From Eunapius fragilis (lineage: Eukaryota > Porifera > Demospongiae > Spongillida > Spongillidae), in assembly GCA_963681505.1 (NCBI GenBank), contig OY811980.1, positions 124,001-188,000 of the forward strand: a DNA stretch of 64,000 nucleotides. Reading direction: 5' to 3'. Numbering within the stretch: position 1 is the first letter of the stretch; each line of letters opens with the position of its first letter. Of this stretch, positions 12,001 to 22,200 are shown in pieces. Below the pieces are notes generated by a model. That model ran no database searches, had not been told where the DNA came from, and saw only the letters and a list, made by a program, of their open reading frames with translations. Made by a program: the position numbers and the translations under genes.

Positions 12001-13016
12001 CCATCTTCTGCATCCGCAAAAACATCAGCATATGCTAACAGTAAGTGAAAAAGTTGGGATTTTTCCTCCACTGTCAAACCTACCCCACATTGCTCTGCTA
12101 TTTCATGCAATACATCCTGCTTGTGCATTGGTACCTCAGGTATCTCTTCAGCGGCAGTTTCGGTGAGTTGAATTGGAGCCAACATCCATTCATCCATCTT
12201 TTCTACCGTGGCAATCTTTGTTCCTTTGTGCACGACTACCTCTGTTGACAATGGGTTAACCATCCGGATAGGCACAGAACACAATGCATCTCCTTGTAGG
12301 GGAGATACGACTGCTGCTGCCACCAGTACTGACAAATTGGGATGTTCTCGACCCTCCAACAGCCATATCCCCCCATCTCTCTCACCTAGTTCTGTGTTTG
12401 CCAAGGTTTCCACCTCACTGAAGGGCGGAATTGTCACTGTTTCCAGTAGAGACACATTGACACATCCAATCTGACAGTGTTTTATATTAGCTGCCTGCTT
12501 TGATAGTGGTACTTGGACTCCTTTGAACTGCAAGACCTTCTCAGATAAATCAATAACACAGTTATTTTTTTCTAAGAAGTCCAGACCCATGAGTGACTCC
12601 ACCTTCAACATCTCAACCACTACAAAGTCTATGCTCACCATTTGTCCTTGAAGTTGGATGTCCATTGTAGTCATTCCATGAACTGGGACAGAACTCCCTT
12701 CAACACCAACCAATCGTCCTCCAGACCATTGTTCTAGACTACAATTGCTAGTTCTGCTTAACATGTTCCACACGTCTCTCCCAAGAAGACTCACGGCTGC
12801 CCCTGTATCGACCATCAACTGAATAGGCACACCTTGTACATATGCTGTTACGAAGTATGACAGAACAGGATTAACTGCTAAACTACACAAATTATCCTCT
12901 AGTTGGACCCGTCGCTGTTTACCCTCATTCACCGGGTCCCTGGTGCTGAGGGTTTCTCGTTTTCCTGCGTCATCCTTTTTGCACATCCTCGAGCAAAATG
13001 GCCCTCCTGCCCACAT
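9030..13016 (-). CDS. pol: Pol polyprotein: protease, reverse transcriptase, RNase H, integrase
   Basis: This open frame of 1,328 codons encodes all enzymes needed for retrotransposition. The aspartic protease has MVDTGAAVSLLG with its active site at D70-T71-G72. Reverse transcriptase follows, with the first catalytic Asp in STLDLLWGYWQ (D447), FGLCNAPATFQ at 481-491, and YIDD at 509-512. RNase H has D658 (TDAS), E699 and D724 (RTDHSSLQWL). Integrase has an HHCC zinc finger (H882, H889, C919, C922) and a DD35E core of D951, D1011 and E1047, then a GPF module at 1187-1189. The tail is acidic and proline-rich, with no visible chromodomain. A TAA lies directly before the ATG at 13016, so the frame cannot extend upstream; Pol is probably made as a Gag-Pol fusion by -1 frameshifting rather than from this ATG. 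W450 is unusual, since a small residue is commoner before GYWQ. There are no internal stops. Confidence 0.96.
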   Translation of the reverse strand: MWAGGPFCSRMCKKDDAGKRETLSTRDPVNEGKQRRVQLEDNLCSLAVNPVLSYFVTAYVQGVPIQLMVDTGAAVSLLGRDVWNMLSRTSNCSLEQWSGGRLVGVEGSSVPVHGMTTMDIQLQGQMVSIDFVVVEMLKVESLMGLDFLEKNNCVIDLSEKVLQFKGVQVPLSKQAANIKHCQIGCVNVSLLETVTIPPFSEVETLANTELGERDGGIWLLEGREHPNLSVLVAAAVVSPLQGDALCSVPIRMVNPLSTEVVVHKGTKIATVEKMDEWMLAPIQLTETAAEEIPEVPMHKQDVLHEIAEQCGVGLTVEEKSQLFHLLLAYADVFADAEDGLGRTGVVKHSIVTGDNPPIKQPCRRVPPTKREHVRQLVQDMLKKDVVQPSSSPWASPIVVVQKKDGSYRFCVDYRKINTITRKDAYPLPRIDDTIEALSGSQWFSTLDLLWGYWQVEMSEEDRAKTAFSTHEGLYEFKVMPFGLCNAPATFQRLMDLVLSGIQWSSCLVYIDDIVVVGKTVQNHLDNLQLVLDRIKRAGLRLKPSKCHLFQKEILYLGHRITRDGVATDPGKIDAVRKWAVPRTVQEVQTFLGLVGYYRKFVNNFAATAKPLYRLTERGREFNWTTECEAAFLELKSRLVSAPILAFPDFTKMFILDTDASQSGVGAVLSQLHDGQERVVAYASRVLSKAERQYSVTRKELLAVVTFAKHFRHYLLGRHFVVRTDHSSLQWLYNFKEPEGQTARWLESLQEFDFEVIHRSGRNHTNADALSRCDTTGEDEVKSHNVDAVTVSKDPVHFGNMHELQEKDEAIGPVLRAMHSGTRVRPADIQGRSRECCQLAEQWDQLKIVDGILHRRHEDANGRSHLQVVAPKVSRSDIMHHLHDGIAGGHLGEAKTLSRLRERFYWPGHASDVRMWCKTCSHCAARKNPTHTRRAPLQSMLAGYPMQIVAVDIVGPFPSGESGNTYVLVASDYFSRWVEAYGIPNQEAVTVATKLVDELFCRFSIPEQIHSDQGRQFESNLVQEICKLLHVNKTRTTPYHPQSDGLVERFNRTLISMLATTVHELSVEWDKCLKKVCMAYNTSVHPSTGFTPFFLMFGRQAKLPLDIIYGSTPTDPQPVHEYAKNLKRSLEDAYSRVREHLGTTVERQKEVYESKVHGKPFEIGDLVWLHNPVVGRGMARKLHCPWSGPFKIIKKLSSVVYRIQDTRRARKNRKVVHFDRLKPCPENTRLDDSRPEIRSQTEPGVSDVLQKNRFPGHQLQLMDDDGAESEPENAELDHRVVAPMPREQQIEPDNLPADPGAGEGHGQPEPRYPTRDRRPPSYYGRSPYS
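12929..13016 (-). promoter_or_regulatory. gag-pol overlap, probable -1 ribosomal frameshift region
   Basis: The gag and pol frames overlap by 88 nt, and pol lies in the -1 frame relative to gag. The pol frame is closed by TAA immediately upstream of 13016 and gag ends in TGA at 12929-12931, so any shift must happen between them. Two candidate slip sites are visible in the gag phase: A AAA AGG at 12980-12974 and G GAA AAC at 12965-12959. The second is closer to the X XXY YYZ form, though its first triplet is GGA rather than three equal bases. No stimulatory pseudoknot was established by eye. Confidence 0.6.
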
Positions 13017-13777
13017 TTAAAACATACCACTGGCTTCGCAGGTTTGCCGTTTGGAGCTGCGGCCGGTCCTCCTCTAGAAGATGGTGCCCTGCCCTTCCAT
13101 TTGCTGTACTCAGAACCTCTGTCGTCAGTCTCCAGTCGCTCCAACCGCGCCACTATAGCATCTAACAAGGGAAGTACCGCCCGGTTAGCACATGCTGTGT
13201 CCACATCATTCCCACCGTCTGTCTGCCCGTGTACCACAGACACCCCAGCTTCTTTCTTTTGGCCGTGCGACAGGTATGACTCCATTTCTAGCGTCGCCGC
13301 GACTGCCTCTTCCAGCGTTTTCGGTCTTCCTTGCCGAACTGCAAAGGCAACCTTAGTATCGTCTAGCTCACCTAGATACCTGTCCAACGCCAACAGCGCC
13401 TTAGCTTCCTCTCCAAGAGTCGGGAACGCTTTGTCCGCCAGGCAGCGCAGCGCGTCAGCGAAGTCACCCCACTGCTCTGCTCTCCGCCTGCGCCTAGAGT
13501 GAAATTCAGCCGCGTACAACTGCCGTTTGCTGTCCGGTTCGAAGCGCTTGTGGAGAGCTTCTTTCGCGGTGTCATAGGAGCCTCTCGCGTCTGCTGTCAA
13601 CCGTTTCCATGCTACCTGAGCTTTACCTGTAAGCCGGACTGGTAGCCAGACTAGCTTCGCAGCATTATCCCAGCCGTTCACCAAGGCCGTTGCCTCAAAA
13701 TGGTCAACCCAGTCTGTCCAGCTGGTGTCGCCAGAGTACGCGTCCGGTGAAATAAGGGGACGCTTTGCTTGCGCCAT
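12929..13777 (-). CDS. gag: Gag structural polyprotein of the retrotransposon
   Basis: This 282-residue protein would form the cytoplasmic particle that packages the element's RNA. Residues about 14-60 (WTDWVDHFEA, then VRLTGKAQVAWKRL) have the look of the N-terminal capsid region of Ty3/Gypsy Gag. A run of five arginines lies at 95-99, and residues 201-219 are leucine-rich and could form a short helix. A single CCHC zinc knuckle, CFKCGQEGHFARGC, has its ligands at C252, C255, H260 and C265 and would bind nucleic acid. The ATG at 13777 is the first in the transcript after the primer site, only 27 nt from the LTR. The frame ends in TGA 88 nt into pol, and pol is in the -1 frame relative to gag. 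No stop or frameshift interrupts it. The family assignment is firm; the capsid subdomain limits are inferred. Confidence 0.93.
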   Translation of the reverse strand: MAQAKRPLISPDAYSGDTSWTDWVDHFEATALVNGWDNAAKLVWLPVRLTGKAQVAWKRLTADARGSYDTAKEALHKRFEPDSKRQLYAAEFHSRRRRRAEQWGDFADALRCLADKAFPTLGEEAKALLALDRYLGELDDTKVAFAVRQGRPKTLEEAVAATLEMESYLSHGQKKEAGVSVVHGQTDGGNDVDTACANRAVLPLLDAIVARLERLETDDRGSEYSKWKGRAPSSRGGPAAAPNGKPAKPVVCFKCGQEGHFARGCAKRMTQENEKPSAPGTR

Positions 13778-13789
13778 TGGTCCAGAGAG

Positions 13790-13803
13790 TGCCGACTACG
13801 CCA
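13790..13803 (-). other. Primer binding site, tRNA-Ser type
   Basis: One base inside the 5' LTR the minus strand reads TGGCGTAGTCGGCA. The plus strand, TGCCGACTACGCCA, is what the 3' end of a eukaryotic tRNA-Ser of the AGA/UGA type looks like with CCA added. All 14 bases agree with the serine tRNA end as I remember it, and agreement stops at the next base. The position next to the LTR is as expected for priming minus-strand DNA synthesis. The whole leader between LTR and gag start is only 27 nt. Confidence 0.8.
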
Positions 13804-13804
13804 A

Positions 13805-13933
13805 TGTAATGACCACCTGACTGCAGCAAAGAAGTCATTCGTATCAGCATACACGCATTTTTATATGTCATTAATTTTAGCGCATGCGTATATGGTATAC
13901 ACACAATTAATGATCTGTCAGCGTCTCGTTACA
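13805..13933 (-). repeat. 5' LTR of the retrotransposon
   Basis: This 129-bp repeat is identical base for base to 8869-8997. On the minus strand it begins TGTAAC and ends ATTACA, giving the usual TG...CA ends. It is the 5' LTR because the primer site and gag lie next to it on the minus strand. At 129 bp it is very short for a Ty3/Gypsy LTR. A TATA-like motif sits about 70 nt in, so most of the LTR would be U3, with little room for R and U5. I see no AATAAA polyadenylation signal on the minus strand. Confidence 0.96.
13857..13865 (-). promoter_or_regulatory. TATA-like box in the 5' LTR
   Basis: The minus strand reads TATAAAAAT at LTR positions 69-77. If it works as a TATA box, transcription would start about 25-30 nt downstream, near LTR position 100, leaving roughly 30 nt for R plus U5. 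The same motif occurs at 8921-8929 in the 3' LTR. No start site can be read directly from the sequence. Confidence 0.6.
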
Positions 13934-13937
13934 CTAA
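13934..13937. repeat. Target site duplication, right copy (CTAA)
   Basis: CTAA follows the terminal CA of the right LTR and runs directly into 'gatagtcaat' of the satellite, which completes the monomer cut at 8868. It matches the left copy exactly. Confidence 0.93.
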
Positions 13938-14152
13938 GATAGTCAATATTTCCCATAGAGATGTATGGGTGGTTTCCCATAGGAATGTATGGGTGGGAAC
14001 CTACTTTTGAATCGCTTGGTAAACCCATACCAAAGCAGGTATCCTCGGGGTGGCATTTAAAACAGATAGAGGAATGGTTACTGCTATCTTCCATGTGTGC
14101 AGTGGTTTGCTCATATTGCATGTCTCATCAACACCTCGATGCTAAGATAGTC

Positions 14153-17100
14153 AAAAATTTCCCATAGAAATGTATGGGTGGGAACCTACTTTTGAATCGC
14201 TTGGTAAACCCATACCAAAGCAGGTATGCTCGGGGTGGCATTAAAAAGAGATAGAGGAGTGGTTACTGCTATCTTCCATGTGTTCAGTGGTTTGCTCATA
14301 TTGCATGTCTCATCAACACCTCGATGCTAAGATAGTCAAAAATTTCCCATAGAAATGTATGGGTGGGAACCTACTTTTGAATCGCTTGGTAAACCCATAC
14401 CAAAGCAGGTATGCTCGGGGTGGCATTAAAAAGAGATAGAGGAGTGGTTACTGCTATCTTCCATGTGTGCAGTGGTTTGCTCATATTGCATGTCTCATCA
14501 ACACCTCGATGCTAAGATAGTCAAAAAATTTCCCATAGAAATGTATTGGTGGGAAACTACTTTTGAATCGCTTGGTAAACCCATACCAAAGCAGGTATGC
14601 TCGGGGTGGCATTAAAAAGAGATAGAGGAGTGGTTACTGCTATCTTCCATGTGTGCAGTGGTTTGCTCATATTGCATGTCTCATCAACACCTCGATGCTA
14701 AGATAGTCAATCTTTCCCATAGAGATGTATGGGTGGTTTACCATAGGAATGTATGGGTTGGAACCTACTTTTGAATCGCTTGGTTAACCCATACCGAAGC
14801 AGGTATGCTCAGGATGGCATTTAAAACAGATAGAGGAATGGTTACTGCTATCTTCCATGTGTGCAGTGGTTTGCTCATATTGCATGTCTCATCAACACCT
14901 CGATGCTAAGATAGTCAAAAATTTCCCATAGAAATGTATGGGTGGGAACCTACTTTTGAATCGCTTGGTAAACCCTTACCAAAGCAGGTATGCTCGGGGT
15001 GGCATTAAAAAGAGATAGAGGAGTGGTTACTGCTATCTTCCATGTGTGCAGTGGTTTGCTCTTATTGCATGTCTCATCAACACCTCGATGCTAAGATAGT
15101 CAATATTTCCCATAGAGATGTATGGGTGGTTTCCCATAGGAATGTATGGGTGGGAACCTACTTTTGAATCGCTTGGTAAACCCATACCAAAGCAGGTATC
15201 CTCGGGGTGGCATTTAAAACAGATAGAGGAATGGTTACTGCTATCTTCCATGTGTGCAGTGGTTTGCTCATATTGCATGTCTCATCAACACCACGATGCT
15301 AAGATAGTCAAAAATTTCCCATAGAAATGTATGGGTGGGAACCTACTTTTGAATCGCTTGGTAAACCCATACCAAAGCAGGTATGCTCGGGGTGGCATTA
15401 AAAAGAGATAGAGGAGTGGTTACTGCTATCTTCCATGTGTGCAGTGGTTTGCTCATATTGCATGTCTCATCAACACCTCGATGCTAAGATAGTCAAAAAA
15501 TTTCCCATAGAAATGTATGGGTGGGAACCTACTTTTGAATCGCTTGGTAAACCCATACCAAAGCAGGTATGCTCGGGGTGGCATTAAAAAGAGATAGAGG
15601 AGTGGTTACTGCTATCTTCCATGTGTTCAGTGGTTTGCTCATATTGCATGTCTCATCAACACCTCGATGCTAAGATAGTCAAAAATTTCCCATAGAAATG
15701 TATGGGTGGGAACCTACTTTTGAATCGCTTGGTAAACCCATACCAAAGCAGGTATGCTCGGGGTGGCATTAAAAAGAGATAGAGGAGTGGTTACTGCTAT
15801 CTTCCATGTGTTCAGTGGTTTGCTCATATTGCATGTCTCATCAACACCTCGATGCTAAGATAGTCAATATTTCCCATAGAGATGTATGGGTGGTTTCCCA
15901 TAGGAATGTATGGGTGGGAACCTACTTTTGAATCGCTTGGTAAACCCATACCAAAGCAGGTATCCTCGGGGTGGCATTTAAAACAGATAGAGGAATGGTT
16001 ACTGCTATCTTCCATGTGTGCAGTGGTTTGCTCATATTGCATGTCTCATCAACACCTCGATGCTAAGATAGTCAAAAATTTCCCATAGAAATGTATGGGT
16101 GGGAACCTACTTTTGAATCGCTTGGTAAACCCATACCAAAGCAGGTATGCTCGGGGTGGCATTAAAAAGAGATAGAGGAGTGGTTACTGCTATCTTCCAT
16201 GTGTGCAGTGGTTTGCTCATATTGCATGTCTCATCAACACCTCGATGCTAAGATAGTCAATCTTTCCCATAGAGATGTATGGGTGGTTTCCCATAGGAAT
16301 GTATGGGTTGGAACCTACTTTTGAATCGCTTGGTTAACCCATACCGAAGCAGGTATGCTCAGGATGGCATTTAAAACAGATAGAGGAATGGTTACTGCTA
16401 TCTTCCATGTGTGCAGTGGTTTGCTCATATTGCATGTCTCATCAACACCTCGATGCAAAGATAGTCAAAAATTTCCCATAGAAATGTATGGGTGGGAACC
16501 TACTTTTGAATCGCTTGGTAAACCCATACCAAAGCAGGTATGCTCGGGGTGGCATTAAAAAGAGATAGAGGAGTGGTTACAGCTATCTTCCATGTGTGCA
16601 GTGGTTTGCTCATTTTGCATGTCTCATCATCACCTCGATGCTAAGATAGTCAATATTTCCCATAGAGATGTATGGGTGGGAACCTACTTTTAAATCGCTT
16701 GGTAAACCCATACCAAAGCAGGTATGCTCGGGGTGGCATTAAAAAGAGATAGAGGAGTGGTTACTGCTATCTTCCATGTGTGCAGTGGTTTGCTCATATT
16801 GCATGTCTCATCAACACCTCGATGCTAAGATAGTCAATCTTTCCCATAGAGATGTATGGGTGGTTTCCCATAGGAATGTATGGGTTGGAACCTACTTTTG
16901 AATCGCTTGGTTAACCCATACCGAAGCAGGTATGCTCAGGATGGCATTTAAAACAGATAGAGGAATGGTTACTGCTATCTTCCATGTGTGCAGTGGTTTG
17001 CTCATATTGCATGTCTCATCAACACCTCGATGCTAAGATAGTCAAAAATTTCCCATAGAAATGTATGGGTGGGAACCTACTTTTGAATCGCTTGGTAAAC

Positions 17101-20100
17101 CCTTACCAAAGCAGGTATGCTCGGGGTGGCATTAAAAAGAGATAGAGGAGTGGTTACTGCTATCTTCCATGTGTGCAGTGGTTTGCTCTTATTGCATGTC
17201 TCATCAACACCTCGATGCTAAGATAGTCAATATTTCCCATAGAGATGTATGGGTGGTTTCCCATAGGAATGTATGGGTGGGAACCTACTTTTGAATCGCT
17301 TGGTGAACCCATACCAAAGCAGGTATCCTCGGGGTGGCATTTAAAACAGATAGAGGAATGGTTACTGCTATCTTCCATGTTTGCAGTGGTTTGCTCATAT
17401 TGCATGTCTCATCAACACCTCGATGCTAAGATAGTCAATATTTCCCATAGAAATGTATGGGTGGGAACCTACTTTTGAATCGCTTGGTAAACCCATACCA
17501 AAGCAGGTATGCTCGGGGTGGCATTAAAAAGAGATAGAGGAGTGGTTACTGCTATCTTCCATGTGTGCAGTGGTTTGCTCATATTGCATGTCTCATCAAC
17601 ACCTCGATGCTAAGATAGTCAAAAAATTTCCCATAGATATGTATGGGTGGGAACCTACTTTTGAATCGCTTGGTAAACCCATACCAAAGCAGGTATGCTC
17701 GGGGTGGCATTGAAAAAAGATAGAGAAGTGGTTACTGCTATCTTCCATGTGTGCAGTGGTTTGCTCATATTGCATGTCTCATCAACACCTCGATGCTAAG
17801 ATAGTCAATATTTCCCATAGAAATGTATGGGTGGGAACCTACTTTTGAATCGCTTGGTAAACCCATACCAAAGGAGGAATGCTCGGGGTGGCATTAAAAA
17901 GAGATAGAGGAGTGGTTACTGCTATCTTCCATGTGTTCAGTGGTTTGCTCATATTGCATGTCTCATCAACACCTCGATGCTAAGATAGTCAAAAATTTCA
18001 CATAGAAATGTATGGGTGGGAACCTACTTTTGAATCGCTTGGTAAACCCATACCAAAGCAGGTATGCTCGGGGTGGCATTAAAAAGAGATAGAGGAGTGG
18101 TTACTGCTATCTTCCATGTGTGCAGTGGTTTGCTCATATTGCATGTCTCATCAACACCTCGATGCTAAGATAGTCAAAAATTTCCCATAGAAATGTATGG
18201 GTGGGAACCTACTTTTGAATCGCTTGGTAAACCCATACCAAAGCAGGTATGCTCGGGGTGGCATTAAAAAGAGATAGAGGAGTGGTTACTGCTATCTTCC
18301 ATGTGTTCAGTGGTTTGCTCATATTGCATGTCTCATCAACACCTCGATGCTAAGATAGTCAAAAATTTCCCATAGAAATGTATGGGTGGGAACCTACTTT
18401 TGAATTGCTTGGTAAACCCATACCAAAGCAGGTATGCTCGGGGTGGCATTAAAAAGAGATAGAGGAGTGGTTACTGCTATCTTCCATGTGTGCAGTGGTT
18501 TGCTCATATTGCATGTCTCATCAACACCTCGATGCTAAGATAGTCAAAAAATTTCCCATAGAAATGTATTGGTGGGAAACTACTTTTGAATCGCTTGGTA
18601 AACCCATACCAAAGCAGGTATGCTCGGGGTGGCATTAAAAAGAGATAGAGGAGTGGTTACTGCTATCTTCCATGTGTGCAGTGGTTTGCTCATATTGCAT
18701 GTCTCATCAACACCTCGATGCTAAGATAGTCAATCTTTCCCATAGAGATGTATGGGTGGTTTACCATAGGAATGTATGGGTTGGAACCTACTTTTGAATC
18801 GCTTGGTTAACCCATACCGAAGCAGGTATGCTCAGGATGGCATTTAAAACAGATAGAGGAATGGTTACTGCTATCTTCCATGTGTGCAGTGGTTTGCTCA
18901 TATTGCATGTCTCATCAACACCTCGATGCTAAGATAGTCAAAAATTTCCCATAGAAATGTATGGGTGGGAACCTACTTTTGAATCGCTTGGTAAACCCTT
19001 ACCAAAGCAGGTATGCTCGGGGTGGCATTAAAAAGAGATAGAGGAGTGGTTACTGCTATCTTCCATGTGTGCAGTGGTTTGCTCTTATTGCATGTCTCAT
19101 CAACACCTCGATGCTAAGATAGTCAATATTTCCCATAGAGATGTTTGGGTGGTTTCCCATAGGAATGTATGGGTGGGAACCTACTTTTGAATCGCTTGGT
19201 AAACCCATACCAAAGCAGGTATCCTCGGGGTGGCATTTAAAACAGATAGAGGAATGGTTACTGCTATCTTCCATGTGTGCAGTGGTTTGCTCATATTGCA
19301 TGTCTCATCAACACCACGATGCTAAGATAGTCAAAAATTTCCCATAGAAATGTATGGGTGGGAACCTACTTTTGAATCGCTTGGTAAACCCATACCAAAG
19401 CAGGTATGCTCGGGGTGGCATTAAAAAGAGATAGAGGAGTGGTTACTGCTATCTTCCATGTGTGCAGTGGTTTGCTCATATTGCATGTCTCATCAACACC
19501 TCGATGCTAAGATAGTCAAAAAATTTCCCATAGAAATGTATGGGTGGGAACCTACTTTTGAATCGCTTGGTAAACCCATACCAAAGCAGGTATGCTCGGG
19601 GTGGCATTAAAAAGAGATAGAGGAGTGGTTACTGCTATCTTCCATGTGTTCAGTGGTTTGCTCATATTGCATGTCTCATCAACACCTCGATGCTAAGATA
19701 GTCAAAAATTTCCCATAGAAATGTATGGGTGGGAACCTACTTTTGAATCGCTTGGTAAACCCATACCAAAGCAGGTATGCTCGGGGTGGCATTAAAAAGA
19801 GATAGAGGAGTGGTTACTGCTATCTTCCATGTGTTCAGTGGTTTGCTCATATTGCATGTCTCATCAACACCTCGATGCTAAGATTAGTCAATATTTCCCA
19901 TAGAGATGTATGGGTGGTTTCCCATAGGAATGTATGGGTGGGAACCTACTTTTGAATCGCTTGGTAAACCCATACCAAAGCAGGTATCCTCGGGGTGGCA
20001 TTTAAAACAGATAGAGGAATGGTTACTGCTATCTTCCATGTGTGCAGTGGTTTGCTCATATTGCATGTCTCATCAACACCTCGATGCTAAGATAGTCAAA

Positions 20101-22200
20101 AATTTCCCATAGAAATGTATGGGTGGGAACCTACTTTTGAATCGCTTGGTAAACCCATACCAAAGCAGGTATGCTCGGGGTGGCATTAAAAAGAGATAGA
20201 GGAGTGGTTACTGCTATCTTCCATGTGTGCAGTGGTTTGCTCATATTGCATGTCTCATCAACACCTCGATGCTAAGATAGTCAATCTTTCCCATAGAGAT
20301 GTATGGGTGGTTTCCCATAGGAATGTATGGGTTGGAACCTACTTTTGAATCGCTTGGTTAACCCATACCGAAGCAGGTATGCTCAGGATGGCATTTAAAA
20401 CAGATAGAGGAATGGTTACTGCTATCTTCCATGTGTGCAGTGGTTTGCTCATATTGCATGTCTCATCAACACCTCGATGCAAAGATAGTCAAAAATTTCC
20501 CATAGAAATGTATGGGTGGGAACCTACTTTTGAATCGCTTGGTAAACCCATACCAAAGCAGGTATGCTCGGGGTGGCATTAAAAAGAGATAGAGGAGTGG
20601 TTACAGCTATCTTCCATGTGTGCAGTGGTTTGCTCATTTTGCATGTCTCATCATCACCTCGATGCTAAGATAGTCAATATTTCCCATAGAGATGTATGGG
20701 TGGGAACCTACTTTTAAATCGCTTGGTAAACCCATACCAAAGCAGGTATGCTCGGGGTGGCATTAAAAAGAGATAGAGGAGTGGTTACTGCTATCTTCCA
20801 TGTGTGCAGTGGTTTGCTCATATTGCATGTCTCATCAACACCTCGATGCTAAGATAGTCAATCTTTCCCATAGAGATGTATGGGTGGTTTCCCATAGGAA
20901 TGTATGGGTTGGAACCTACTTTTGAATCGCTTGGTTAACCCATACCGAAGCAGGTATGCTCAGGATGGCATTTAAAACAGATAGAGGAATGGTTACTGCT
21001 ATCTTCCATGTGTGCAGTGGTTTGCTCATATTGCATGTCTCATCAACACCTCGATGCTAAGATAGTCAAAAATTTCCCATAGAAATGTATGGGTGGGAAC
21101 CTACTTTTGAATCGCTTGGTAAACCCTTACCAAAGCAGGTATGCTCGGGGTGGCATTAAAAAGAGATAGAGGAGTGGTTACTGCTATCTTCCATGTGTGC
21201 AGTGGTTTGCTCTTATTGCATGTCTCATCAACACCTCGATGCTAAGATAGTCAATATTTCCCATAGAGATGTATGGGTGGTTTCCCATAGGAATGTATGG
21301 GTGGGAACCTACTTTTGAATCGCTTGGTGAACCCATACCAAAGCAGGTATCCTCGGGGTGGCATTTAAAACAGATAGAGGAATGGTTACTGCTATCTTCC
21401 ATGTTTGCAGTGGTTTGCTCATATTGCATGTCTCATCAACACCTCGATGCTAAGATAGTCAATATTTCCCATAGAAATGTATGGGTGGGAACCTACTTTT
21501 GAATCGCTTGGTAAACCCATACCAAAGCAGGTATGCTCGGGGTGGCATTAAAAAGAGATAGAGGAGTGGTTACTGCTATCTTCCATGTGTGCAGTGGTTT
21601 GCTCATATTGCATGTCTCATCAACACCTCGATGCTAAGATAGTCAAAAAATTTCCCATAGATATGTATGGGTGGGAACCTACTTTTGAATCGCTTGGTAA
21701 ACCCATACCAAAGCAGGTATGCTCGGGGTGGCATTGAAAAAAGATAGAGAAGTGGTTACTGCTATCTTCCATGTGTGCAGTGGTTTGCTCATATTGCATG
21801 TCTCATCAACACCTCGATGCTAAGATAGTCAATATTTCCCATAGAAATGTATGGGTGGGAACCTACTTTTGAATCGCTTGGTAAACCCATACCAAAGGAG
21901 GAATGCTCGGGGTGGCATTAAAAAGAGATAGAGGAGTGGTTACTGCTATCTTCCATGTGTTCAGTGGTTTGCTCATATTGCATGTCTCATCAACACCTCG
22001 ATGCTAAGATAGTCAAAAATTTCACATAGAAATGTATGGGTGGGAACCTACTTTTGAATCGCTTGGTAAACCCATACCAAAGCAGGTATGCTCGGGGTGG
22101 CATTAAAAAGAGATAGAGGAGTGGTTACTGCTATCTTCCATGTGTGCAGTGGTTTGCTCATATTGCATGTCTCATCAACACCTCGATGCTAAGATAGTCA
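14153..22200 (+). repeat. Tandem segmental duplication, two ~4,024-bp copies
   Basis: About 14,153-18,176 and 18,177-22,200 are adjacent, near-identical copies. Rare markers repeat at the same offset: 'gtattggtgggaaactac' (14545 and 18568, offset 4,023), 'gatgcaaag' (16452 and 20476, offset 4,024) and 'tttcacatag' (17997 and 22021, offset 4,024). The one-base change in offset is due to an extra T near 19884 in the second copy. The second copy also has a T for A at about 19144 and a T for C at about 18405. Similarity ends near 18,176/22,200, where the A-tract length and then the monomer variants differ. Edges are judged by eye and may be off by tens of bases. Confidence 0.88.

Larger units (their letters stand above)
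8869..13933 (-). mobile_element. Full-length Ty3/Gypsy LTR retrotransposon
   Basis: The element is 5,065 bp and lies on the minus strand. It is bounded by identical 129-bp LTRs that start TG and end CA, and is flanked by a 4-bp direct repeat CTAA. In transcript order it contains a 5' LTR, a tRNA-Ser-type primer site, gag, pol in the -1 frame, a polypurine tract and a 3' LTR. The pol order protease-RT-RNase H-integrase is that of Ty3/Gypsy (Metaviridae). There is no env frame and no recognisable chromodomain. The flanking satellite resumes at the same monomer position after the duplicated CTAA, so this is a simple insertion. Identical LTRs and uninterrupted frames point to a recent insertion. 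The very short LTRs and serine-tRNA primer resemble the mag lineage, but that assignment is inferred from memory and needs an RT tree. Confidence 0.97.

Noticed and set aside
12903..13502. 199-codon plus-strand open frame opposite gag
   Set aside because: It lies antisense to the gag-pol junction, shows no recognisable domain and is explained as a shadow of the real minus-strand frame.
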